Shown here piece after piece: positions 32,697 through 40,176 of a stretch of DNA of 49,221 bases. The position numbers were made by a program, and so were the translations under genes. Source of the stretch: ZC4RG35 sp964388105 (GTDB lineage Bacteria > Actinomycetota > Acidimicrobiia > Spongiisociales > ZC4RG35); contig CAYLYQ010000011.1 of NCBI GenBank assembly GCA_964388105.1, positions 1 through 49,221 of the forward strand, in the 5' to 3' direction. Within the stretch, counting starts at the first letter, position 1. Every line of letters starts with the position of its first letter. The notes under the pieces were generated by a model that was not told the origin of the DNA, ran no database searches, and saw only the letters and a list, made by a program, of their open reading frames with translations.

Positions 32697-33407
32697 TCAG
32701 CGTTCCAGCTGGCGGACGGTGCAGGTCTCGACGTCGACGAAGGTGATAGGGGTGGCGTCGTCGAGCCCGTTGGCGATGCTCTCGGAGGGAACCCACGCCT
32801 GATACTCGACACCGTCGACATCCAGTGTGGCCACCGGCTCCATCCCCTCGAGTTCCTTGTTGTCGGCACACCTGAGGGGGGCTTCGGCAGGGGCGCGTGC
32901 GGGGTCGATCTGCGTCCTCACGGCCTCGGCAAAGCTCTGCAACATGTCTTCGACCCCGGCTGCCTCGGGAACTGGTGCGCCGCCGTCGCCCATGTCCTCG
33001 TTCACGGCAATGGTCCCGCCGGCAGACGCGGTGGTGGTCACGTCGGCCGCAAACGCATCCTCGCCCCCGGAGTCGCCCGACGTCTGGAGCAGAAGAGCAC
33101 CGCCCCCGATGACGACAGCCACAGCCGCTGCGGCGCCGGCGGCACGCCAGCCCCACGCCGGTGCGGGGGTCTGTGAAGCGGGTTCCGGAGCCCTCAGCTT
33201 CGTCCACACCTCGCGATGGAGGTCGGCCCGCTCCCCATCGGTGAGCGCGACCGGCTCGAGTCGGGCGAGAGATTCTCGTGCCGCGACCTGCTCGTCGTAG
33301 CCCGCTCGCAGGCGCGGCGAACGGGCGATGATCTCCATCGCCTCGGTGGGGTTCTCCGACCGGCCGTCCACCAGGTCGGCGATCAGCCGCTTCGAGCTTC
33401 TCCGCAT
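32697..33407 (-). CDS. Anti-sigma factor, membrane-anchored (RsmA/SigM-partner-like)
   Basis: In this 236-residue protein the cytoplasmic N-terminal part (1-85) would bind the sigma factor. One membrane helix follows at about 92-108 (AAGAAAAVAVVIGGGALLL), then an extracytoplasmic domain of about 125 residues with two Cys (RCADN and ETCTV) that may pair. The HxxxCxxC zinc motif of ZAS anti-sigma factors is absent. It lies 22 bases downstream of the ECF sigma gene and before trxB, the place held by the SigM anti-sigma gene in mycobacteria. Confidence 0.75.
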   Translation of the reverse strand: MRRSSKRLIADLVDGRSENPTEAMEIIARSPRLRAGYDEQVAARESLARLEPVALTDGERADLHREVWTKLRAPEPASQTPAPAWGWRAAGAAAAVAVVIGGGALLLQTSGDSGGEDAFAADVTTTASAGGTIAVNEDMGDGGAPVPEAAGVEDMLQSFAEAVRTQIDPARAPAEAPLRCADNKELEGMEPVATLDVDGVEYQAWVPSESIANGLDDATPITFVDVETCTVRQLER

Positions 33408-33429
33408 CTCGTCTCCTTAGATGCCCGTG

Positions 33430-33978
33430 TCATGCCTTCGGTTCCCCGAGCCTTCGCGCAAGCAGCTTCCGGCCCCTGAACACCCTCGACTTCACCGTCC
33501 CCACCGGAACCCCCAGCGCCAGTGCGACTTCCGGGAGGGACAGCCCCTCGATGTCCGACAGGACGACAGCAGCCCGGAACTCGGGGGGAAGGGCCGCCAG
33601 AGCCTCTTCGATCTCCCGGCGGTGGGCCGACGCCTCCACCTTCTCGGTGGCAGACGGGTCGGCCTGGTCGAAGTAGTCCGGGAGCCTGTCCACGGGACGC
33701 CGCCGGGCGCGCCGGAGCATGTCGTAGCAGTTGTTCACTGCGATCCGGTAGAGCCAAGTGGCAACCGCCGAGTTGCCCTGGAACTGGTGGGCCTTGCGGA
33801 ATGCGGCCACGAACGTGTCCTGGGTCGCGTCCAGGGCGAGCTCGCGGTCGGCCAGGATGCGAAGGCACACGGCGAAGACACGATCCTCGTGGGCGCGCAT
33901 CAGGGCGGAGAAGGCCTCGTGGTCGCCGCCGGCGGCGCTCGCCAGGAGCTCGGCGTCGTCTCTTCGGTCGTCGCTCAC
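33430..33978 (-). CDS. ECF sigma factor, SigM-like
   Basis: This 182-residue group IV sigma factor has region 2 (FSALMRAHEDRVFAVCLRIL, DATQDTFVAAFRKAHQF, WLYRIAVNNCYDMLRR) and region 4 (LPPEFRAAVVLSDIEGLSLPEVALALGVPVGTVKSRVFRGR) and ends soon after. Gene context (pseudokinase, anti-sigma, trxB, trxA, cwlM) points to SigM. GTG 33978 overlaps the upstream pseudokinase stop by 4 bases (GTGA); longer frames are not protein-like. Target promoters are unknown. Confidence 0.9.
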   Translation of the reverse strand: MSDDRRDDAELLASAAGGDHEAFSALMRAHEDRVFAVCLRILADRELALDATQDTFVAAFRKAHQFQGNSAVATWLYRIAVNNCYDMLRRARRRPVDRLPDYFDQADPSATEKVEASAHRREIEEALAALPPEFRAAVVLSDIEGLSLPEVALALGVPVGTVKSRVFRGRKLLARRLGEPKA

Positions 33979-34790
33979 TGCTGGGTCGTCGTGGTCGATG
34001 GGAGGATCGGCTGAGTGGGCTCGGACAGGAAGTACCCGAGGGCCACGAGCCCCGCGGCGAGGACGATGAGGATGATGGCCGCATAGAGGAGCCGACGCGA
34101 CCCGGCCCGTGGCTCCGGGGCCGGCTCGCGTGGTGTCGGCGCGGCCGCGAGGGCCTCCGCCATGGCCGCAGCGGTGAAGGCGCCGCCTTGCGCCCCGCGG
34201 AGTATGCGGTCGATGGCGGGAGACAACCCGTCGATTCGCTCCGACGGCGGCGGCCCTCCGGGAGGGGCGGCAGTCAGGGCCATCTCGAGTGAGCGCGCCA
34301 GGGCGACCACGTCGCCATCGATGTCGGTCCGGGGGATGCGCCCGAAGGCGCCGATCTTCGCGGGGTGAGCCAGTGAGTAGGAGATGGCGGACGGGTCGAT
34401 GGCCCCGTGGGCCAAGCCCGCGTCGTGGAGCGCGGCCAGGGCCCCGGCGAGCCCGGAGGCGTTGGGGAGGAACTCGCCGAGCTCGACGCCCCTGCCGGCG
34501 TTCAGGTGGTCGGCCAGTGATGATCCGCCCGCCCACTCCAGGATGGCGTAGCTGCCGCCGGGAACCTCACCGACGGCAAAGACCCTGGCGAGGTTGGGAT
34601 GGGTGACCGACGCGACCGCGCCCACCAACTCGACGAACTGGCGTCGCCTCGCCGGGGACGACTCGGGGCCGAGGCTCCGCACCAGCACCGGCCGGTCCAG
34701 GGACACGTCGGTGGCGAGCCACTCTTCGACGTCGTCGTCACGCCCCAGGCGCATCTCGAGGCGAAATCGGTCCGGTATGGCCGTCGGCAT
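33975..34790 (-). CDS. Membrane-anchored protein-kinase-like pseudokinase
   Basis: In this 271-residue protein, residues 8-215 follow the Ser/Thr kinase fold, but the key residues are gone. The VAIK Lys is Arg (VLVRSL), the catalytic loop HRDxKPxNI reads HGAIDPSAI, and DFG reads AFG. One membrane helix (about 233-255) and a short Thr-rich outer tail follow. In mycobacteria a pseudokinase domain at this locus is fused to the lipid II flippase MviN/MurJ; here it stands alone, with no flippase beside it. It may dock FHA-domain proteins or the sigma system. It starts 6 bases after the GNAT gene stop. Confidence 0.78.
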   Translation of the reverse strand: MPTAIPDRFRLEMRLGRDDDVEEWLATDVSLDRPVLVRSLGPESSPARRRQFVELVGAVASVTHPNLARVFAVGEVPGGSYAILEWAGGSSLADHLNAGRGVELGEFLPNASGLAGALAALHDAGLAHGAIDPSAISYSLAHPAKIGAFGRIPRTDIDGDVVALARSLEMALTAAPPGGPPPSERIDGLSPAIDRILRGAQGGAFTAAAMAEALAAAPTPREPAPEPRAGSRRLLYAAIILIVLAAGLVALGYFLSEPTQPILPSTTTTQQ

Positions 34791-34796
34791 CGGGCC

Positions 34797-35525
34797 TCAG
34801 TATGGCTGCGGGTCGTCCCGGCGCATGATTCGCAGCATGGTCCCGGTCTCCTTGAAGCCCAGGCTCCCGTAGAGGCCCAAGGCCGGCGCTGCATCCGGTT
34901 GCACGTTGAGCACCATGACCCGGCCACCGGCGCCGGCGGCCCATCGGGCTCCGGCTTCGACGAGCGCGGCGCCCAGGCCCTGGCGCCGGGCGTCGGGGTG
35001 GACGGCTAGACGCTGCAGGTACGCGAAGCCGTGCTCCGCCCCCACGATGGCGAACCCCTGCAGCACCCCGCCGGATTCGATGCCGAGCACCGCGGACCTG
35101 CGCGTGACCGAGGCGGCCTCCTCGAGACCGAGGCGGCTCATCCGCCAGAAACCTTCGAAAGCCGACTCGTCGAGGCGGAGTATCTCGTCCCAGGGCGGGT
35201 CGGAGTGGATGGTGACCCGCGTATCGGTCTCGCCGGGGCCGAAGAGTTGTCGTTCCATGACGATCAGATGGCGAAACGGCGCGAAGCCCGCACGCTCCCA
35301 CACCGTGGCTGTGGACGGGAACAGCGCCGGGGAGTGCACGGGCGCGGCACCGAGTCGGGCCAGCTCGGCGGTGGCCGCCGCCAGGAAGTCGTGGCCGCCG
35401 CGCACCAGCCGGAGTTGGCTCCCCTCCCAGGAGTCGTTCCAGGGTCTCGCCTCGGCCCGCGCCCAGGCCCTCCTCAGGGTGAGGCGGCCCGGCCAGGAGC
35501 CTTCGACCGCCGGGCTGTCTCGCAT
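34797..35525 (-). CDS. GNAT-family N-acetyltransferase
   Basis: This 242-residue protein has its best GNAT signature in the C-terminal half: LQRLAVHPDARRQGLGAALVEAGARWA (acetyl-CoA loop RRQGLG), NVQPDAAPALGLYGSLGF and a final beta strand. The N-terminal half is a degenerate second GNAT-like unit (LVRGGHDFLAAATAELARLG, VWERAGF), a layout also seen in mycothiol synthase. The substrate is not known. It heads the leftward sigma/trx cluster, and its ATG 35525 is leaderless (TACTCT with a 7-base spacer). Confidence 0.78.
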   Translation of the reverse strand: MRDSPAVEGSWPGRLTLRRAWARAEARPWNDSWEGSQLRLVRGGHDFLAAATAELARLGAAPVHSPALFPSTATVWERAGFAPFRHLIVMERQLFGPGETDTRVTIHSDPPWDEILRLDESAFEGFWRMSRLGLEEAASVTRRSAVLGIESGGVLQGFAIVGAEHGFAYLQRLAVHPDARRQGLGAALVEAGARWAAGAGGRVMVLNVQPDAAPALGLYGSLGFKETGTMLRIMRRDDPQPY

Positions 35526-35532
35526 CTATGGG

Positions 35533-35538
35533 AGAGTA
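35533..35538 (-). promoter_or_regulatory. -10 element of a leaderless promoter (GNAT-sigma-trx operon)
   Basis: TACTCT on the minus strand, 7 bases before ATG 35525. It lies in an 18-bp gap shared with the divergent HDAC-family gene, so the two promoters must overlap. Confidence 0.55.
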
Positions 35539-35543
35539 TGGGC

Positions 35544-36548
35544 ATGAAGTTGGTGGTCGCCAGCCACCCAGGTTCCTTCGACCACGACACAGGCCCCGGC
35601 CACCCGGAACGCCCTGAACGCGTTACTGCCGTCATGGCCGGATTGGAGTCGTCGGGACTGGAGCTCGTTCGCATGGAGTCTCCGGCCGTTGACCGCGTCG
35701 ACCTCGTGCGGGTCCACAACCCCGACTACGTGGAGTTCATCGAGGCTTTCTGTCACGTGGGCGGGGGACACCTGGACGGCGACACGGTCGTGTCGCCGGA
35801 GTCCTGGGATGCGGCACTCCGATCGGCGGGAGCGGTCACGATGCTCGTCGACGAGGTCGAGTCGAGGTCGGGTGCCTTCGGTTTCGCCGTGACCCGTCCT
35901 CCCGGCCACCACGCACTTCCGGCGCGCGGCATGGGCTTCTGCCTGTTCAACAACGTGGCGGTCGCCGCGGCTCGAATCCGGGCGCGGGGGCAGACCGTGG
36001 CGATCGTGGACTGGGACGTCCACCACGGAAACGGGACGCAGGCGATGCTGGCATCGGACGAGGGCGTCCTCTATGTGTCGATCCATCAGTGGCCGCTCTA
36101 CCCCCATGAGGGGGAGCGGAGCGACATCGACTCCGGTGCCCCGGGGACGACGATCAACATCCCGCTGCCTCCGGGCACGGGAGGGGACATCTACCGCGCC
36201 GCGTTCACCGAGATCGTGTCACCTGTGGTGGAGAAGTTCGAACCGGACTGGCTCTTGATCAGCGCTGGCTACGACGCACACGTCTCCGACATCCTCGCCG
36301 ACATGGCACTCGAGACCCCTGACTTCGGATGGATGGCCTCCAGCCTGGCGGCGGTGTTTCCCGTCGACCGGGTCGTCCTCGCCCTGGAGGGTGGCTACGA
36401 CCTCGAAGCACTGCGGGGAGGGGCGGAGGCCACCGTGCGTGGGCTGGCTGGAGAGGTCCCCGGTTCCGACCCGCTGCCGTCTCCGACCGAAGCGCGCTCG
36501 GCCCTCGACGCGGCGGTGGCCGCGGTCCGGCGCTACTGGCCGGTCTGA
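35544..36548 (+). CDS. Histone deacetylase-family amidohydrolase
   Basis: This 334-residue zinc-dependent deacetylase is of the HDAC/AcuC/acetylpolyamine amidohydrolase superfamily. It has HPERPERV near the start, the catalytic His pair in RPPGHHA, zinc ligands in DWDVHHGNGT and SAGYDAH, and a late GGYDLEALR. Likely substrates are acetylated small amines or protein lysines; the sequence does not say which. ATG 35544 is 18 bases from the divergent GNAT start. It precedes an orphan PilT-like ATPase. Confidence 0.93.
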   Translation: MKLVVASHPGSFDHDTGPGHPERPERVTAVMAGLESSGLELVRMESPAVDRVDLVRVHNPDYVEFIEAFCHVGGGHLDGDTVVSPESWDAALRSAGAVTMLVDEVESRSGAFGFAVTRPPGHHALPARGMGFCLFNNVAVAAARIRARGQTVAIVDWDVHHGNGTQAMLASDEGVLYVSIHQWPLYPHEGERSDIDSGAPGTTINIPLPPGTGGDIYRAAFTEIVSPVVEKFEPDWLLISAGYDAHVSDILADMALETPDFGWMASSLAAVFPVDRVVLALEGGYDLEALRGGAEATVRGLAGEVPGSDPLPSPTEARSALDAAVAAVRRYWPV

Positions 36549-36594
36549 TCGCTCAACTTTGGACGCCAGGCGCCGATAAGTGCCGTGACTCATC

Positions 36595-37674
36595 ATGACT
36601 CAGGACATCAACGCATTGCTTCAACGTGCCGTGGCGCTGGACGCTTCGGACATCCATCTCAAAGTGGGCTCCTCGCCGATCGTGCGGACCCAGGGCGAGC
36701 TCCGCCGTCTCGACGAGTTCGGATCGCTTCGCCCCGACGACACGGCTGACTACGCCGCGGCTTTGTTCAACGAGAAGGCCGCCGCCGACTTCGCCGAGAA
36801 CGGATCTGTCGACTTCGCCTACGGCCGGCCCGAACTGGGGCGCTTTCGGGTGACGGCGTTCCGCCAGCGCGGCTCGGTCAGCCTGGTGCTGCGGAGAGTC
36901 CAGGCGGGCAGCCGCTCCTTCGCGGACCTCGGCCTCCCCCGCATCGCGGAGCGCATGGCGAACTCCCGGTCGGGTCTCGTCCTTATCACCGGCCCGTCGG
37001 GATCGGGGAAGACCACCACCGTCTCGTCGATGATCGACTGGGTCAACACAAACCGGACGCGGGCGATCCTCACGGTGGAGGATCCCATCGAGGTCCTCCA
37101 TCCCGACAAGAACTCGGTTGTCGTGCAGCGTGAGGTGGGTGTGGACACGCCCGACACCTTCACCGCAGTCCGGACCGCGATGCGCCACGACGTCGACGTG
37201 ATCATGATCTCGGAGATCGTCGACGCCGACACCGCCCGCGCCGCCATCACCGCGGCCGAGGCCGGCAACCTGGTCATCTCGACCCTCCGCACCAAGGACC
37301 CAGCGGAGACCGTGGGGCGCCTCGTCTCCATGTTCCCGGAGTCCCAGCACTCGGTCGTGCGGACGATGCTCGCCAGCCAGCTCCAGGCGGTGATCAGCCA
37401 GCTGCTCCTCGAGACCACTTCCGGATCGCGTGCACTGGTGTGCGAGGTGATGGCCAACAACGAGCGGACCCAGGATTGGATCCTCAGCGGCGGCGACCCG
37501 GCGACCCTCACCGACATCATGAAGGAGGGCGGATTCCACGGGATGCAGACGTTCGACCAGGCACTGGTCAAGTTGGTGCTGGACAAGGTCGTCGACCTGG
37601 ACACCGTCCTCCCCTTCGCCCGGAACGTCCATGAGCTGCGGGCGAAGGTGATGACATCCGGGATCGCGGTGTGA
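36595..37674 (+). CDS. PilT-like secretion/retraction ATPase, orphan and divergent
   Basis: This 359-residue GspE/PilT-family ATPase has an N-terminal PAS-like domain (about 1-100, DASDIHLKVGS), Walker A GPSGSGKT (133-140) and the Asp box TVEDPIEVLHPDKNS. The Walker B segment is DVIMISEIVDADT, where most PilT proteins have GEMRD, and the His box is STLRTKD instead of STLHTND. The changed Arg and His suggest altered catalysis or partner contact. No pilin or other type IV pilus gene is in the window. The start is ATG 36595; no clear promoter element is visible. Confidence 0.85.
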   Translation: MTQDINALLQRAVALDASDIHLKVGSSPIVRTQGELRRLDEFGSLRPDDTADYAAALFNEKAAADFAENGSVDFAYGRPELGRFRVTAFRQRGSVSLVLRRVQAGSRSFADLGLPRIAERMANSRSGLVLITGPSGSGKTTTVSSMIDWVNTNRTRAILTVEDPIEVLHPDKNSVVVQREVGVDTPDTFTAVRTAMRHDVDVIMISEIVDADTARAAITAAEAGNLVISTLRTKDPAETVGRLVSMFPESQHSVVRTMLASQLQAVISQLLLETTSGSRALVCEVMANNERTQDWILSGGDPATLTDIMKEGGFHGMQTFDQALVKLVLDKVVDLDTVLPFARNVHELRAKVMTSGIAV

Positions 37675-37715
37675 AAGACGCCGGCCCGTCCGGGGATCCT
37701 CCCGGGCGAGCCGCC

Positions 37716-37739
37716 TAGCCATTTCTCCTCCAATGGCTA
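37716..37739 (+). other. Hairpin with a CUCCUCC loop
   Basis: TAGCCATT (37716-37723) pairs with AATGGCTA (37732-37739) around the loop TCTCCTCC, which is complementary to a Shine-Dalgarno sequence. A weaker stem (GCCCG/CGGGC, about 37684-37707) with another CCTCC in its loop lies just before. Together with the terminator that follows, this resembles a small RNA with C-rich loops or a structured 3' UTR. Confidence 0.4.
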
Positions 37740-37742
37740 CCA

Positions 37743-37770
37743 GAGGGCCGGTCCTTCGGGACCGGCCCTC
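37743..37770 (+). terminator. 12-bp hairpin with a UUCG tetraloop
   Basis: GAGGGCCGGTCC (37743-37754) and GGACCGGCCCTC (37759-37770) pair perfectly around TTCG. This very stable hairpin separates the PilT-like gene from the CCA-adding enzyme gene. No T run follows on either strand, so it may be a U-less actinobacterial terminator. Confidence 0.7.
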
Positions 37771-37800
37771 ACTCGTGGCACGGATAACCTGACGCTCCCG

Positions 37801-39210
37801 GTGTCCCCCTTCGAATCCCTTCGTGCCGAGAGCCTGCCCCCCGCGCAGATGGCGCGGCTGTTCGCCGAAGCCGGCGAGAAGCTGTACCTGGTGGGCGGGT
37901 CGGTGCGGGACGCCATCCTCGATCGCGGAGGGGACGAGCTCGACTTCGACTTCGCCACGAGCGCCCGTCCGGAGCGGATCGCGTCGATCCTGGAGGGATG
38001 GGCCGGCTCGGTGTTTCGCGTGGGGGAGGCTTTCGGGACGATCGGGGCGATCAAGGACGGTCGGTCGGTGGAGGTCACCACTTTCCGGTCCGATGTCTAC
38101 AGGGACGATTCGCGCAAGCCGAGCGTGACCTTCTCGGAGGACATCGAGACCGACCTCTCCAGGCGGGACTTCACGGTCAACGCCATCGCCCTCGAGCTCC
38201 CCGGCTTCGAGGTCGTCGACCCCTTCGGGGGCATGGCCGACCTGGAGAATCGGGTCCTCAGGACGCCTCTCGATCCGGAGTTGTCTTTCGGTGACGACCC
38301 GTTGCGGATGCTCCGCCTGTTCCGCTTTCAGGCCACCCTCGGGTTCGCCGCCGACATGACCGCGGTGGGTGCGGTCAAGGAGATGGCGTCCCGCCTGGGC
38401 ATCGTGTCCGCCGAGCGGATCCGCGACGAGTTGTCCAAGCTCATCGTCGCCGACGCTCCCGGCGCCGCCCTGGCGATGCTCGTCGCCACCGGATTGTCGA
38501 CCCAGTTCATCCCGGAGCTGGAGTTGCTGGCGATGGAGCAGGATCCGGACCATCGCCACAAGGACGTCCTGGCTCACACGCTGGCCGTGGTGGACCGGAC
38601 GCGGCCCGACCTCGTGCTTCGGCTCGCCGCACTGTTCCACGACATCGGCAAGCCCGACACCCGCGAATTCGGCCCGGCCGGGGTCACCTTCCACCATCAC
38701 GAGGTGGTGGGCGCCCGCATGACCCGGGCACGACTGCGAGCTCTGGTCTACCCGAAGGACATCGTGGACGACGTGAGCCGGCTCGTGTTCCTCCACCTCC
38801 GTCCCCACACGCTCAAGATGGGCTGGACCGACTCGGCGGTCCGCCGATACGTCCGCGACGCCGGGCCCCTCCTCGACCGCCTCAACGACCTGGTCCGGGC
38901 CGATGTCACCACCGCGAACCAGCGGAAGGAGATCCAGATCCAGGAAGGCATCGACGAGTTGGAGCGGCGCATCGAAGTGCTCTCCGCCCAGGAGGAGCTC
39001 GCCAGCTTGCGGGCCCCGATCGACGGCAACGACGTCATGGCCTACCTCGGGATCCCTCCCGGCCCCATGGTCGGCGAGATCATGGGGGTCCTGCTGGAGA
39101 AGCGCATCGACGACGGCCCCTACTCCCGCCGTCAGGCCTTCGACATCGTCCGCGACTGGGCGGCGTCGAAGGGGCTCGCCGACCCGGGGCCCGCCGAGGA
39201 GGAGGAGTGA
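37801..39210 (+). CDS. pcnA: CCA tRNA nucleotidyltransferase / poly(A) polymerase family with HD domain
   Basis: This 469-residue enzyme adds CCA to tRNA 3' ends. The nucleotidyltransferase head has VGGSVRD and the metal-binding LDFDFAT. RRDFTVNAIAL and PLRMLRLFRFQ follow. An HD phosphohydrolase-type domain (ALFHDIGKP, TFHHHEVVG) sits at about 275-350. This is the actinobacterial pcnA layout, and its position beyond the sigM cluster is also as in mycobacteria. GTG 37801 has TAACCT 10 bases upstream, implying a leader of only a few bases. Confidence 0.92.
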   Translation: MSPFESLRAESLPPAQMARLFAEAGEKLYLVGGSVRDAILDRGGDELDFDFATSARPERIASILEGWAGSVFRVGEAFGTIGAIKDGRSVEVTTFRSDVYRDDSRKPSVTFSEDIETDLSRRDFTVNAIALELPGFEVVDPFGGMADLENRVLRTPLDPELSFGDDPLRMLRLFRFQATLGFAADMTAVGAVKEMASRLGIVSAERIRDELSKLIVADAPGAALAMLVATGLSTQFIPELELLAMEQDPDHRHKDVLAHTLAVVDRTRPDLVLRLAALFHDIGKPDTREFGPAGVTFHHHEVVGARMTRARLRALVYPKDIVDDVSRLVFLHLRPHTLKMGWTDSAVRRYVRDAGPLLDRLNDLVRADVTTANQRKEIQIQEGIDELERRIEVLSAQEELASLRAPIDGNDVMAYLGIPPGPMVGEIMGVLLEKRIDDGPYSRRQAFDIVRDWAASKGLADPGPAEEEE

Positions 39211-40145
39211 TGCTCGTCGCCGCCTTGCCGGCGATGGCGCTCGCCGCCGTCACCGTCGCAGCATTCTTCGGGCAGTGGTTCTGGCTGGCCGACATCGCTG
39301 CCAACTTCCGGCCCCAGTACCTCGTGGCGCTTCTCGTCCTGGGAGCGGTGCTGATGATGGGGAAGTGGCGCACGACAGGTTCCATCACCCTCGCGGCCGC
39401 TGCCCTCAACCTGGTGGTGGTCCTGCCGCTCTTCGTAGGCAGCCCGGGTGACGCCGCATCCTCCGCCCCCGCGATTCGGGTCATGACCTTCAACCTGCAG
39501 GGTTCGGCCAACGACCACTACGGGGAGGTGATCGACCTGATCCGGGCGGAGGACCCCGACCTGGTCCTCCTCCACGAAGCGCACCGGCCCTGGGAGCTGG
39601 CGGTCGACCCGCTCGGGAGCGCCTATCGAATCCTGCGACCTCGGTCCGACGACCTCATCTTCGGGTCCCTGGTCCTCGTCAAGGGCCAGCTCCTGGCCTG
39701 GGAGTCCTTCGGGTTCGCTGCGGCTGACCCGAGGGCGATCGAGCTCACGTTCGTGCCCGACGGCTGGACAACCCCCGTCGACGCGCTGGCTGTGCACCCG
39801 CTGGCGCCGACCGACTCGGAACGCGCCACGCTTCGTGACGCCCAGCTGGAGTTCGCCGCCGAGTGGGCCGCCGACCGCGAGGGTGCCTTCCTCGTGGCAG
39901 GTGACCTGAACGCCACCCCGTGGTCCTGGGTCTTCCGCAACCTCGAGAACTCGTCCGACCTGCGGAATACGGGAATCGGGTTCGGCATCCAGGCCACCTA
40001 CCCGGCGACGGGCAACCCGCTGATTCGGATCCCGATCGATCATGTGTTCGCGAGCAGTGCATTCGCAGTCAGGTCTCGGACACTCGGTCCGGCCACCGGC
40101 TCCGACCACTTCCCGGTGATCGTGGACCTCGCCATTCGCTCATGA
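39210..40145 (+). CDS. Membrane-anchored endonuclease/exonuclease/phosphatase-family protein
   Basis: In this 311-residue protein the first 95 residues hold three membrane helices. Residues about 100-311 form the EEP fold: MTFNLQG, LLHEAHRPWE with the metal-binding Glu, VAGDLNATPWS, IDHVFAS and the final GSDHFPVIVDL. It probably hydrolyses a phosphodiester at the outer membrane face; the substrate is unknown. ATG 39210 shares a base with the stop of the CCA-adding enzyme gene (TGATG); GTG 39207 is the alternative start. Confidence 0.85.
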   Translation: MLVAALPAMALAAVTVAAFFGQWFWLADIAANFRPQYLVALLVLGAVLMMGKWRTTGSITLAAAALNLVVVLPLFVGSPGDAASSAPAIRVMTFNLQGSANDHYGEVIDLIRAEDPDLVLLHEAHRPWELAVDPLGSAYRILRPRSDDLIFGSLVLVKGQLLAWESFGFAAADPRAIELTFVPDGWTTPVDALAVHPLAPTDSERATLRDAQLEFAAEWAADREGAFLVAGDLNATPWSWVFRNLENSSDLRNTGIGFGIQATYPATGNPLIRIPIDHVFASSAFAVRSRTLGPATGSDHFPVIVDLAIRS

Positions 40146-40164
40146 CCCTGCTGCTGGTTGGCGG

Positions 40165-40170
40165 TAGATT
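40165..40170 (+). promoter_or_regulatory. -10 element of a leaderless promoter (aminopeptidase gene)
   Basis: TAGATT is followed by 6 bases and ATG 40177. It starts 20 bases after the upstream stop codon. Confidence 0.55.
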
Positions 40171-40176
40171 CTCCTC

